Source: Pseudo-nitzschia pungens
Lineage: Eukaryota > Bacillariophyta > Bacillariophyceae > Bacillariales > Bacillariaceae
Assembly: GCA_037355855.1 (NCBI GenBank)
Contig: CM074759.1
Span: forward strand, 4,402,001 to 4,466,000
Direction of reading: 5' to 3'
DNA length: 64,000 bases
Under the pieces are notes generated by a model. The model was given only the letters and a program-made list of their open reading frames with translations, had not been told where the DNA came from and searched no databases. Shown in pieces: positions 53,601 through 63,840 of the stretch; the stretch's first letter is position 1; every line of letters begins with the position of its first letter. Position numbers and translations under genes: made by a program.

Positions 53601-54567
53601 GACTATCGCCGCCCGGTTCTATGCAGACAACCTGTCCAACTTATGCAAGTCCTACATTTGCCCTAATGATTGCATCCAATACAAGAGCAGGCAAGCTAAA
53701 TATGGGAAGCTTCCTCCCAAAGAAGCCCCGGTATCTCCCTTCGATGAAGTTCATGTGGACCTTATAGGCCCGTGGAAGATCACAGCTCAGAACAAGACCT
53801 ATAACTTCAAGGTCCTCACCTGTATTGATCCAGTTACCAACCTACTTGAAATCATCCGTATCAGAGACAAGTCTTCGCAGCATGTCTCTGATCAATTCAA
53901 GAATTGCTGGCTCTCAAGATATCCTAGACCAAACAGATGCATCCATGACAATGGTGGTGAGTTCCTAGGGGCCGAATTCCAACTCACTCTCAAGCAGTAT
54001 GGAGTCCAATCAGTCCCCACTACAGTGAAGAATCCACAAGCGAATGCCGTCTGCGAGCAAGTACATCATACAGTGGCTGATATCCTACGCGTTCTAGTGC
54101 ATGTGAATCCTCCACAAGCCAACGCCAGAGCCACTCAGCTCATGGACAACGCGCTGGCAACTTGCATGCATGCCTCCAGGTGTGCTGTCAGTACCTCTCT
54201 ACAGGCATCCCCCGGTTCCCTGGTATTCAACAGGGACATGATGATAGATCTACCACTAACCTCCAATCTATTGGCGCTTCAACAACTGAGGCAGCAGGGA
54301 ATCAATAAGGCCCTGCTCCGAGACAACGCCAAGCGAATAGAACATATCTTCAGAAGCAATGATAGGGTATGGTTGCAAGAGCCAGACCCGGACAAGCTGC
54401 AGCCCCGAAGAACAGGCCCTTTTACGATTGTACAAGTCAACGACAATGGTACAGTGAAACTGCAGAAAGCTCCCTCAGTGGTCGAAACAGTGAACATCCG
54501 GAAGCTGACTCCTTACAAGGAGCCGGAGCTGGAGTCGGAGTCGACGACCATTCATTGGGCAGCTTAA
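50686..54567 (+). pseudogene. pol: Pol of gypsy B2, broken by two stops and a small deletion
   Basis: It is parallel to B1 pol throughout. A TGA at 51333-51335 replaces CGA (Arg before SKHQV in B1), and a TGA at 51815-51817 replaces GGA (NVFN then stop). Between 53061 and 53063 about 16 bases present in B1 are missing (RVLRWRLF becomes RVSSL), shifting the frame; the original register resumes in the 53149-54567 frame. Protease LLDSGSSG, RT VYIDDIG and RNase H YTDASD are kept, and the integrase part (472 codons) is open with HVDLIGPW, HDNGGEF and VCEQVHH. A functional polyprotein cannot be made, though the integrase part alone is intact. Confidence 0.9.
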
Positions 54568-54596
54568 TATAGGATCCGTCCAATCATGAGGCACTA

Positions 54597-54886
54597 TGTG
54601 ACATGCTAGCGTAGCAAGCATGAACCACGATTAAATAATTAACCGAATCCCACATATAAGCCACCCGGCTTTAGGAGCTGACCGGTGTTTGAATACAAAT
54701 ATTCAAACTGTGCGCCGGACGCTCCAGCAATGTATGTGCGCCGTTATTCAAATGATAGCAAGGCGCGCTCGTGTATATTCAAACGTTCATTCAAACGTTC
54801 ACACGAAAACTGAAATGCTCTCTTAAGAGTTAACGATTAGTCACTTTTTTTAATACTACTCCAATTTTCTACCTTAAAGTGTAACA
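54597..54886 (+). repeat. 3' LTR of gypsy B2
   Basis: This 290-bp LTR is preceded by CAATCATGAGGCACTA as in B1 and followed by GCTCA. Confidence 0.92.
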
Positions 54887-55512
54887 GCTCATAAGCAAGA
54901 AAGAAACTTCAGGAAGATATGGGTCCATTGGAGAGTACTTCCAAGGATGGGAAGACTATCAATCAGCTCCGGGCAGAGAAGAAGGGTGTCACTCTGGATC
55001 CCACTGGAGACTCCAGATTCTTCCGGAATAGACTCCAGGAACATCAGATGGATCCAACCAGGTTCCTCCGTACCAGCCCTCTCTCCAATCAAATCCAGCG
55101 GAGGGATAGGATCTAGTGTCCAACCAATCAGCATCCATGGAGCTGATCATGGCGCCAGTAAATCGTTGAGTACTCCAATCAGCCGTAAATTGTCGAGTGG
55201 ACGCGAATTGTTGAGTGGTACTCCACCAAGTGAATTGTCGAGCAATACTCCTCCCTTCCTTTGCTCCATGCAGGAAGCAGCCAATGAGAAAGCCGATTTC
55301 CAGGAGAACTCCCAGCCCACCCTGGAGATCCTTGATTGCCTGGGAGACACTCTTACTTCTGAAAATAATTCAGCAGAGCCTTTTGGATCAAGCGCAAGGC
55401 AACTGCCCTTGCCAAGCGCGGAAACAATTTGGAGGAGTGCCTCCCCAAGATGGTGGACTGGTACAAGCGCCAGAAGATTCCAGTGAAGGACACTGGAGCA
55501 GAGAAGAAATAA

Positions 55513-56256
55513 ATTGTATTAATAGTAATTATCTATGATTAGTTGTAGATTGTCGATTGTTGTAGATTGTTGCATCATAGATTGGCAATTACTGTAGATT
55601 GTCAATTGCTTGCTTGCTGGAGACATGGTGTAGCTTTTTGATGTTGCCAGCAGCAAAAATTATGAGCTGTTGCTTGCTGTTGCTGTTTGCTGTGTTTGCT
55701 GCTGTTTGTTGTTGTTTGCTGCCAATAGTGGATCGATCGATTGATTGTGTTTCTGGTTTGGGACTTTCATGTACCAGTATGTTCGATATCCAGACTTGTA
55801 GACCTACAATAGTTGTTCTTCTGTATACTTTGCGGCGCCGGTCGACTTCAATCCCAGGAGTTGACGCGTCCACCGACTGCAGTCCCAGCAGTTCTTCCAT
55901 ACTTTGCAGCGTCCGCCAACCTCAATCCCACTATCTGGACGTCCAAGGTTTTCTATTGTACATATGTTTGATATCCACCAATGGAGATGAATATAATCAA
56001 ATCCCACAAGTGTTTGATGCTTAGACATGGGAGTGACGTGGGAGTGATTGACTGCCGGTGCTATTGGGGTGCAATTGAAAACCTATTTCGAAGCAACTGG
56101 TGGGGCAAACTGGAGCAACTCTAATTCATTACTTCTATTTTTGCAACTCTGCAAAAGCAAATCTACACAACAACCACTAGTAAGAAATACAACCAAAATT
56201 GACAATCGACCATGGTGGAAACATGACAATCAACTATGGCGCTCAGCGCTCTACCA
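55513..56256. other. Spacer between the two genes of the DNA transposon
   Basis: TGTAGATTGTTG-like words repeat (55537-55612), and two imperfect direct copies of a segment with ATACTTTGCGGCG / ATACTTTGCAGCG and TCAATCCCA lie at 55824-55857 and 55898-55931. No supported gene is seen. Convergent transcription probably ends here. Confidence 0.45.
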
Positions 56257-57330
56257 CTCAGGGGATTACAACCCCAGGGTAGGTACCATCCTCGCTGTAT
56301 CCACAGTGAGCAAAGGTCCCGTCGAATGGACCGATTGCTCCTGCAGCTCTGTAGATCTGTTGCTCTAGATCTACCAAATCTAGCTCCCCTCTTGTATTGA
56401 TCTTCAAGTAGTTGACTAACTGACAGATGATATACTCTGTCGGTCCATACTTCCGCTGATAGGGAGGCCGGGGAACAGCGTTGTATCGCACCGGTCCTTC
56501 CCTGTCAAAAATCGTATTATAGACAATGGGAGCAGCATGGCTGCTCAAGTTGTCCCACATAAAGACTCTCCAGTTGTCTGTTTGTGGCACTCACTGCTCT
56601 CCTTCAAAAGAAGAGCAGATAGTGCCTACAAAGGAAGCAAACGCATCCCTGGTGGTTCCAGGGTTTCTGCTCACTTGTACCCATCGCCGAGGATGAGCAA
56701 CACTCCCTGATAAATTGTTGGGTACAGTGGGATCTCCAGCTTCCACAGCAATAATAACTGTAAGTTTCTGCCCTTTTGCATAGTTGCGATACTTTGAACT
56801 CTTTGAAAACTAACTGCCCAAGTGTTTCGGTGATTCAGTCTCTTTGTTTCCATGGCAAACTCATCTATATCAATTAGTCTCTTCCTGGGGATGCCAGCAA
56901 TGTCAGATGGCAATGGTCTGTTCCAGAACAACCATTCATTCCTCTTGTTTGTGGGAGTGTAAGCCCGGTAAGATTTGATACTAGCCTTTTTCTGTGTCAC
57001 ATTGAGCTCTTGTAATTGGTGCAAGAGGAGCTGCCAGCTGTAGATTCCTCCCCCCTCATTGTAAATAAACATTGCCAGCATCTTGTCAAGTGTGGCCTGT
57101 GGCCAAATAACAAGACAGAGCATAAGGAGGGTCAAATCTGTTCCTACCAGCTCTGTCTTGTCTTTGTTGCCGGTCATCCAATGGGGATACAGGTAGTAGT
57201 AAGCCTGCTTCATGATCCTCCAGTATCTCTCGATGTTGCCATACTGGATATCCCTGAGCTCCTCCTCTTTTGGGATGAAACCTCTCCCTGTTAAGTTGCA
57301 GTTTGCTATGAGCTTTGGCTCTGGTATCTG
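56257..57330 (-). pseudogene. Tc1/mariner-like DDE transposase
   Basis: Minus-strand frames from about 57330 encode KLIANCNLTGRGF, EEELRDIQYGNIERYW, then a 180-codon open part (57213-56671) with the first acidic motif RKRLIDIDEFAMET (56875-56862). A stop follows DGYK; the next piece (WVQVSRNPGTTRDAFASF, about 56685-56630) is in another frame, with a further stop near 56595. The 110-codon end (56590-56258) carries VFMWDNLSSH (D at 56554) and YQRKYGPTEYII (E at 56437). The last two acidic residues are separated by 38 residues. This is the DDE superfamily endonuclease type common in diatoms. It should cut and join the transposon ends at TA sites but is now broken. Confidence 0.75.
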
Positions 57331-57404
57331 CCGGATCCACCACCATGGTCAAGGTGTTTGTTTGGTATGTGTTCTCGTTATCTGATGCAAAGAACTGTGG
57401 TGTC

Positions 57405-57624
57405 AAAAAAAAGTGATTTTGTAAAGAGTTTAGTGAAGCTGTTAAACAAGGGGTTTCCACTAACAAAACAGCATACTATAACAGGTGATAGGAAATTATC
57501 CACTACAAAATAATTTTTTGTCATTGGTATGTTCTCCTTTCTGGCGCGTTTGGTTTTGGTTGGCGAATATTCAGTTCATTTTGGGCGCGCAGTGGACCAG
57601 TCTCAATTGTTATCAGACTCGTAG
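57405..57624. repeat. Right terminal inverted repeat of the DNA transposon
   Basis: This is the inverted counterpart of 47491-47708, ending CAGACTCGTAG. Inside are AAGGGGTTTCCACTAAC and ATATTCAGTTCATTTTGGGC. Confidence 0.85.
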
Positions 57625-57868
57625 GACAATGATTTCAACCACACATGGAATGTGGACTGATTTTTTTTTATTACTTTGTGGTATTTACAAAGAAAACACA
57701 GCAAACAGACAGACACTATGTCACAACCCACCTAATACTATAGGGCTGCAACATGATCGCAGAAAATCAGCAATTTGTATTCCATGTGTGGTCAAAATTA
57801 AAAAATGCCGCACTCATTTTTTTCTTCTCATACTTTACTGCATTTCACTAGTAAAAGTGTACCTGATA

Positions 57869-58745
57869 CTATGAGTCCAACAACAATTGAGAATTTTTGA
57901 GTTCATGCTGAAAATAGCACTAATGGAACGCTAGTGAACCGCCAACAGTGCCAAAAATTCCTTAGAAATATTATATTACTGTTATCCCTTATGTAATGAT
58001 AAATTAAAGTCGTAAAGCAGTATTTAGGCAGAGGAATCAGATCTCTATTCTGAGTGCTCAATCTTTGCTTTTGAAAAGAAATGTTGATCATACCAGAGGT
58101 CATACTGCTTGTACCCGATACCAATATGGGTCATACCCAGTACGAATGCAACCACTGCTGTGTTACACTCTAAGGTAGAAAATTCGGAGTGGTATATAAA
58201 TTATGTGCTTAGATACTTTACGAGATGCAAATGAGAATACTAAAGATGAAGTACATGAAATTTTCAATGTCGATGCATTCTTCTTGGCATATTGTCAAAA
58301 TAGGCATGTTCTGCCATAAATGTTGAACCATTGTCAAGTCCCACAATTAGGCATATATCATCTTCTGGGACTCGGACAATTATTTGGTCACTGTGACAAC
58401 TCCTTTGAATCATACATTAGTAGCAATATCCATTCACAAAGCTTTTATATTTGATTCCCACATGAGATTCAGTTAATTATCCAGTCATGGCATATACTAA
58501 CTGGTTGTGTTACAGACACCAAAAATGGAGAACTTGAAAGAGTTTAGTACAGCACTCAGAGCAAGGCCTTCTCCTTCTATGAAATAGATTGATCAGAAGA
58601 GGCTGTAGAGATTTCTTTTCTAAAAAATATTTTTTCAATGGTGTGTACTGTTGGTGGTTCACTAGCGTTAAATTGGTGCTACAGTATATTTTCAGCATGA
58701 ACTCAAAAATTCTCAACCAATTTCAAATTGTTGTTGGACTTGTGG
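57869..58745. mobile_element. Non-autonomous inverted-repeat element related to the DNA transposon
   Basis: The ends are CTATGAGTCCAACAACAATT (57869) and, inverted, AAATTGTTGTTGGACTTGTGG (to 58745). The first 20 bases resemble the large element's end (CTACGAGTCCAATAACAATT). Arms of about 90-110 bp share AATTTTTGAGTTCATGCTGA and AACGCTAGTGAACC. TA flanks both sides. It contains no gene, only a gypsy-type LTR at 58161-58514. Confidence 0.72.
58161..58514 (-). repeat. Divergent solo gypsy LTR inside the inverted-repeat element
   Basis: It starts TGTTACACTCTAAGGTAG (complement of the B2 LTR end) with ATACTTTACGAGATG. Near the right it has ATGAGATTCAGTTAATTAT, like the complement of the B2 LTR start. 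It ends GGTTGTGTTACA. No clear target duplication was found. Confidence 0.6.
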
Positions 58746-59262
58746 TATTAGTTTTACATCGTAGTATCTGGCAATCTTACCATACTGTTTTTTTCTGTCC
58801 CTCTATTCTTGGTGCTAAACAAACTTCCCAGGTACTTCACTTCTTCCAATCACTCTCTACTAACTTTCAAATTGGACATCCATGCAGTTCATGTACATAG
58901 TTGAGTGTCAAATAGAAAGTACCTTTGTCAGTTTATGTCCCTCTGCTGTCTTCTGATATTGCTCGTTCAAACTACCAGTGATCTGAGCCTTCCATCTGCG
59001 TCCGAAAACTGGTTCGCGACCCCTCTCAAGAATTTATTTGGGGGGGGGGGGGGGTCGCAATTTATTCCTGGCTCATTTTGGATGTAGCTCCATTCGTAGC
59101 CCTCTCGCGATTCTCAACCAACAAATAATGATAGGAACAAGGAGGAACGACGATGAAGGCCATCACAACAAGGAAAGACGAGGAAGGCAATTGGAGCAAG
59201 GAGGGACTTTAAAACTATGCTTGTATTTTCTGCTTTTGCAATGTAGGTGTTCAAACTACTGA
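58746..59262. other. Spacer with a 15-G run
   Basis: No gene is supported. A run of 15 G lies at 59040-59054, flanked by GAATTTATTT and TCGCAATTTATT. Confidence 0.45.
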
Positions 59263-59757
59263 CGCGCTGCTTCCCCCCCCTGTATTGTCGACGCATTGCT
59301 GCTGCTTGCTGCCCCCCCCTGTATTGTCGACGTGTTGCTGCTGCTTGCTGTCCCCCCTGTATTATTGACGCGTTGCTGCTTGCTGCTGCTTGCTGTCCCC
59401 CCTGTATTATCGACGTGTTGCTGCTGCTTGCTGTCCCCCCCTGTATTATCGATGCGTTGCTGCTTGCTGTCCCCCCCCTGTATTATCGATGCGTTGCTGC
59501 TTGCTGTCCCCCCTGTATTATTGATGCGTTGCTGCTGCTTGCTGTCCCCCCTGTATTAATTTTTTTTTTCTACATATATCCCTGTACAATTTGTACTGGA
59601 AAATCCAATTTTTTGATTGGCTCATTCAAATCCTTGCTGCTGCTTGCTGTCCCCCCCTGTATTATCGACGCATTGGTTGCTGCTTGCTGTCCCGCCCCCC
59701 CTGTATCATCGATGCATTGTCATTGCTGCCGATGCGTTGCTGCTGCTTGCTGTGATG
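59263..59757. repeat. Second minisatellite, about 10 units, inverted relative to 4771-5399
   Basis: Units have a C run, then CTGTATTATCGACGCGTTG, then CTGCTGCTTGCTGT, the complement of the first array. The array is interrupted at 59555-59632 by unrelated A/T-rich sequence. As in the first array, long Leu/Cys/Pro frames across it are artefacts. Confidence 0.9.
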
Positions 59758-59793
59758 GTGTGTGTTGAACCAAAGGAAGGGTGACTTCTTCTT

Positions 59794-60144
59794 TCACGGA
59801 AGAAATGAAATCCATAAGATTGTTATCACAATAATAAGTTCGGCAATCACTGTTGGAGTTGAGATGATATGAAAGTCCTCTGCAGACATATCGATAGGTG
59901 AAATTGTAGCTTGATTCTTGTTTGTATCCCTTGAAGGATTTTGATTTTCTTCTTCTTCCGGAGGCAATGCAGTTGCGACAATGGAATGTCTTGGGAATTC
60001 TGGGATCATTGGCAAAGTGCCTTGGGTCGGAGGAAGCTTTCGGTATGGTGGTGTGCGTGACATACATACATGTGTTTGATAATAAAATAATTGTTGTCGT
60101 GATGCGATGCGAAGGAGGAAGAAAATTAAAATGGTGCACAACAT
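59794..60144 (-). CDS. Hypothetical 116-residue protein with two hydrophobic ends
   Basis: I do not recognise it. The N-terminus (about 1-22, MLCTILIFFLLRIASRQQLF) looks like a signal peptide or anchor. A polar Pro/Glu/Asn-rich middle part (PPTQGTLPMIPEFPRH, PPEEEENQNPSRD) follows, and the last 20 residues (TVIAELIIVITILWISFL) form a probable membrane segment. The composition is more protein-like than that of the overlapping 139-residue frame on the same strand (60139-59720). No neighbour suggests a function. Confidence 0.38.
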   Translation of the reverse strand: MLCTILIFFLLRIASRQQLFYYQTHVCMSRTPPYRKLPPTQGTLPMIPEFPRHSIVATALPPEEEENQNPSRDTNKNQATISPIDMSAEDFHIISTPTVIAELIIVITILWISFLP

Positions 60145-60473
60145 AACTTTTGTGTGATTGAAGTAAATCTGATTAAAAATTATTTCTTGTTATATTGAGT
60201 CAAATGTGTCAAATGTGTAAAATGGAATGAAAAAGGTGACGAGGGACTGAATATCAGGGTCTAGATCGGAACATTTTCCTGGAAACGTTGCGGGGGTCAA
60301 GAAAAAGAAGAAATAAGGTTGAGAATAGTGGAAAAAAGGTTGTGAAATAAAAAATTGGGGTCGCGTTTTTCTGAGAAAAGTCGCATTTGGGTCGCATTTG
60401 GGTCGCGTTTGGGTCGCGATGGGTCGCGAACTAGTTTTTGGACGTGGAACATAAAATAAAAATTGGATCATTG
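60145..60473. other. Spacer with TTTGGGTCGCG repeats
   Basis: Five imperfect direct copies of GTCGCATTTGG / GTCGCGTTTGG lie at 60380-60428. Otherwise A/T-rich with no gene seen. Confidence 0.5.
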
Positions 60474-60725
60474 TGTAACACTCTAGGGTAGAACTAGGTG
60501 GAGTGGTATGAGATAGAGGTATTTTAATAAAGAATAATTAGAAAATTGGTGTGATTAAAGAATTGTGAATGGTTGAATACTTTACGAGATGGGAATGATT
60601 TCTTGAGTATAGAATGAATGAGTGATCGAAGATTATCAGCGAGTCATAAGACTCTTGATATTTATCTTGATATTTGAATATCCAATCAGTATCGAACTGT
60701 ATGTGTACTATAGTATATACTGAAC

Positions 60726-61065
60726 TGTGACGGGCTGGCGTAGGCATCCCTACGAGAGACTCTAAATGACTATTGAATCCCGCATGTACTCCAATATGTA
60801 TGGTATTCATGTATGTATATTCAGTATGTACACACATACAACGGACACTGTCAAATATCAAGATAAACAAAGATTCCCATGACTCACCAATTATTGATAT
60901 TATGCCCGACGAACAATAATATCATTGTTCGATCATTCATTGTTCCATACTCAAGGAATCATTCCCATCTCGTAAAGTATTCAACCATTCTCTTTTATAA
61001 CACAATTTATTAACCTTTCATCTTTAAAATACTCCTATCGTGTATTTCTACTCTAGACCGTAACA
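60726..61065 (+). repeat. 5' LTR of gypsy B3
   Basis: This 340-bp LTR runs from TGTGACGGGCTGGCG to CTAGACCGTAACA and is followed by CAGTAATTACTG (61066-61077). Confidence 0.92.
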
Positions 61066-61270
61066 CAGTAATTACTGTTTGTGCTTTAAAGTAGAAACAG
61101 AACTAACTCAGTACTGAATCCAAGAAACATCCTCCTTTATGCTAAACAACAGGTGTACATCGATACCCTGACAAGCAAGAACTACGAAAGACATCGATCG
61201 AAATCTACAAACGATCAAAACAAGAACCTTCAAAACGCCAATACGAATCGATCGAACGTGACGAATCAAC

Positions 61271-62365
61271 ATGGCAGGACTTTACAGAGATCCACCAATC
61301 AATTACACTCCTTCCTTCAACAGGAGCAAGCCCAAAAGAACCAAGCTCTCCATCACACATGCCAATGGACGACAAGACAGCATGAAGATCCCTCTATTCA
61401 CCAACAAAGGAGGTCTAGAAGAATTCCTATTTTTTGAAGAAGCCTTCAAGAACGCCGCAAAGCTTCTAAGACTACCAACCACCGACTACATTACCCACTT
61501 CAGCAGATGTCTAAATACAGACACTCAATCCAAGTGGAATGAAATGCTACAGGATCCCCTGGATCCAGATGAAATCCAATACGATGAACAGCAGATCGGA
61601 GGATATGAACAGGCAATACTCGACTTTATCAAGCAAGAATATTGCAACGCAACAGACGCCAAAGATATCATGCATACATACCTTCGAACACTGAAGAAAC
61701 CAAGCACTGTTTCATGCAAAGACCATGCAGACCGAATTCAAATCCTCTTCAAGTATACCCAAAGACTCCAAGGACATGGAACAGACCTATCGTCAACAGA
61801 AGCTAAGACCATTCTGCTGCACACCTTTCCAAGCAAATGGATCAACAGCTATGGTCTAATCCACCAGGGAATACAAGAAGATACCACTGTACAATTCATC
61901 GTGGACCACATGAGCTGTTTAGAGCGCCAAAGAAAAAGAAAAGAGTCGGCCACTGATTTGGACGCTGAAAGCATTGACAGCCACAGCTCTGATAACAACA
62001 GCTCTGATTCGGACAGTGACACCGACGCTGAATCCGAAAAAGAAGAACATGGAGATCAAGCAGAGATCAGCAACACCAACAAGAGGAAATACAACAATCC
62101 CTGCAGGATCCCAGGTCATGACCACGATTGGTCCAAATGCCCAAAGAATAAATATTCCAAAAAGAGCAAAAGCAGCAACAACAGCACTGCTACGGCTCCT
62201 AGCAATGAAAATGGAAGCAACGAACCTGGAAGCAACGCAACTGGAAGCACTGCTTTGAATGAATCTTTCAACGCCCACATCAGACAAGCAATCCAAGCCT
62301 ATTGCATGGAACATGGAGGCCGCGTCGCAGGACACCTTGATGGCAGTCTCCAATGGCAACCATAG
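61271..62365 (+). CDS. gag: Gag of gypsy B3, intact
   Basis: The 364-residue frame starts MAGLYRDPPINYTPSF and is open to TAG at 62363-62365. It has HFSRCLNTDTQSKWNEM (Arg where B2 and B4 have a stop), CNATDAKDIMHTYLR, FIVDHMSCLERQ, an Asp/Ser/Glu-rich low-complexity region (about 225-255) and the knuckle CRIPGHDHDWSKC. Particle formation is the likely role. The stop is TAG, and the following pol-like start lies in the -1 frame (from 62353), unlike the same-frame UGA layout of B1, so no Gag-Pol fusion by simple readthrough is expected. Confidence 0.88.
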   Translation: MAGLYRDPPINYTPSFNRSKPKRTKLSITHANGRQDSMKIPLFTNKGGLEEFLFFEEAFKNAAKLLRLPTTDYITHFSRCLNTDTQSKWNEMLQDPLDPDEIQYDEQQIGGYEQAILDFIKQEYCNATDAKDIMHTYLRTLKKPSTVSCKDHADRIQILFKYTQRLQGHGTDLSSTEAKTILLHTFPSKWINSYGLIHQGIQEDTTVQFIVDHMSCLERQRKRKESATDLDAESIDSHSSDNNSSDSDSDTDAESEKEEHGDQAEISNTNKRKYNNPCRIPGHDHDWSKCPKNKYSKKSKSSNNSTATAPSNENGSNEPGSNATGSTALNESFNAHIRQAIQAYCMEHGGRVAGHLDGSLQWQP

Positions 62366-63503
62366 CCACTCGAACAAAAAACAATATAAGGATCACAGCA
62401 TCCAGCACCGTGCCTTCAGCTCCCCTGGAACTGGATGCCAGCTCAGCCCTGCTGACTGGGAAGACGCATGGAGGGAACTCCCCAAAAGAGAGGAAAGAAC
62501 CTACAGAGATGAGCCCTGTTGCAAACAATATGTTCGAACTAAATTGAAGCGCTCAGTCCGATCCACAGTGACGGCAACGACAATCAACCAAATAAATAAA
62601 ACAAAAGATTCAAAAATGGCAAATACAAAGAACAGCAAAGGTTCGGACGCGAACTAATTGCAAGGGTACAGACGCTAAAGCCATGAATCAATCGAATCAA
62701 ATCGAATCAAATCGAATCATATAGTATCGATATCGATAAGGGTACAGACGCCAAACAAAATAATTGATCGACCATCGATAGGGTGCAGCAGCAGCAACAA
62801 CAAGGCCAACCTTGTTCCGGACAAACAAACAGTCCACAGGGAGCTCCAGATAATCAACAAGAGCAATCCCACAAAAATTATAATCTACACCCACAGAGGT
62901 GCTCTGGAGTTACGAAAATTCAAACCTCCAGTATACTGCTGCAAATACACCCAAAAGAAAAGACCGAACAAAGTATATGGCAACAAAAAAATTACAATTA
63001 CAACAGCTATTCAAACCAAAACTCACAATGCGTCCCCTCTCTGCTTGAACACATACACTCGCAGATACCGCAAGCAACGCATCCAACACTCGGCTTTTCA
63101 CCTACCTAAACTCCTAATAACAGGAGGTGTTTTTATGCCTACAAAGAGCAACTGATTTCGACAAAGATCAATCATTTCAACCGACTTCATCAAACTCAGC
63201 TCCACTACCCCGGGAGGTACATCACAGTTGGGGGAGGAAAAGAATTTTCTTCGACTCTTTTTCTATTTTTACCATGTCTTTACGACCCTTCTCAAGAACA
63301 AGAAACAAATCTTTGATTCCTTCGGTATCACCAAGAACGTTCTTCAATCTACATTACCATATATCTTCTGAAATATCTCAAAGGGCATATATCATCTTCA
63401 ACCGGTTCTCCGAACAAGCATATCTCCTTTCCATCGATACTACTCAACTCCGAACCTATACTATTGAACCACATGCAAACTTCACCTAATCATTGGGGAA
63501 CTA
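62366..63503 (+). other. Non-coding interior of B3 with a pol-start remnant
   Basis: A 65-codon frame (62353-62547) keeps SAPLELDASSALLTGKTHGG, like the start of B1 pol, then ends. The rest is A/C-rich sequence shared with B4 (26685-27770). ATCATTGGGGAACTA precedes the 3' LTR where a polypurine tract is expected. Confidence 0.7.
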
Positions 63504-63840
63504 TGTGACGGGCTGGCGTAGGCATCCCTACGAGAGACTCTAAATGACTATTGAATCCCGCATGTACTCCAATATGTATGGTATTCATGTATGTATATTC
63601 AGTATGTACACACATACAACGGACACTGTCAAATATCAAGATAAACAAAGATTCCCATGACTCACCAATTATTGATATTATGCCCGACGAACAATAATAT
63701 CATTGTTCGATCATTCATTCCATACTCAAGGAATCATTCCCATCTCGTAAAGTATTCAACCATTCTCTTTTATAACACAATTTATTAACCTTTCATCTTT
63801 AAAATACTCCTATCGTGTATTTCTACTCTAGACCGTAACA
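63504..63840 (+). repeat. 3' LTR of gypsy B3
   Basis: This 337-bp LTR is nearly the same as the 5' LTR and is followed by TGAAC and the rest of the old solo LTR. The last 60 bases of the window (from 63943) show nothing recognisable. Confidence 0.92.

Larger units (their letters stand above)
49241..54886 (+). mobile_element. Ty3/gypsy retrotransposon B2, complete but mutated
   Basis: It has 290-bp LTRs that differ at one position by eye (49522 G versus 54878 A region) and a GCTCA target duplication (49236-49240, 54887-54891). Gag has one stop; pol has two stops and a short deletion. The structure is otherwise that of B1. Confidence 0.93.
48039..55512 (+). pseudogene. Cys-rich accessory protein gene of the DNA transposon, interrupted by gypsy B2
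   Basis: I do not recognise this protein. Coding parts are 48039-49240 and 54892-55512. It starts MSLFIKKAPSAPSKKF; a seven-C run at 48096-48102 shifts the frame, and removing one C would join it to CKPTVKERWERLEDLDTD and the 361-codon main frame. That frame has a Lys-rich helical stretch (about 48540-48640), PCSNCKHF (near 48690) and a dense cluster of ten Cys (48872-49010: CFCFKVNC, CADCDICACNC), likely metal-binding. The frame reaches TAA directly after the insertion site; beyond it an in-frame charged segment (54895-55116) and, in another frame, LAKRGNNLEECLPKMVDWYK (near 55410-55470) look like its C-terminus. It probably served transposition or its control. Confidence 0.6.
47491..57624. 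mobile_element. Two-gene Tc1/mariner-like DNA transposon with about 220-bp inverted ends
   Basis: The ends 47491-47708 and 57405-57624 are inverted copies (start CTACGAGTC; by eye roughly 85% alike). Inside lie a Cys-rich gene on the plus strand and a DDE transposase pseudogene on the minus strand, converging. Without gypsy B2 the element is about 4.5 kb. TA precedes the left end; the right flank is GA, so a TA target duplication is plausible but not proven. A related short element at 57869-58745 has TA at both ends. Confidence 0.78.
60726..63840 (+). mobile_element. Gag-only gypsy B3
   Basis: The 3.1-kb element has LTRs 60726-61065 and 63504-63840 that differ, by eye, mainly by three bases (an extra GTT in the 5' copy near 60943). 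TGAAC duplications are at 60721-60725 and 63841-63845. The interior has an intact gag and no RT, RNase H or integrase. B4 has the same layout, so this is a non-autonomous subfamily that relies on B1-type enzymes. Confidence 0.9.

Noticed and set aside
55599..56024. 141-codon plus-strand ORF between the two genes of the DNA transposon
   Set aside because: Low-complexity Cys/Leu start and repeats in the DNA; no support from either neighbour.
47491..57624. Mutator-like element, because of the long inverted ends
   Set aside because: The transposase motifs (WDNLSSH, PPYQRKYGPTEYI) are of the Tc1/mariner/IS630 type, and no 9-bp target duplication is found; the related short element has TA flanks.
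59247..59768. 173-codon plus-strand ORF through the second minisatellite
   Set aside because: Same cause as in the first array; it is repeat translation only.
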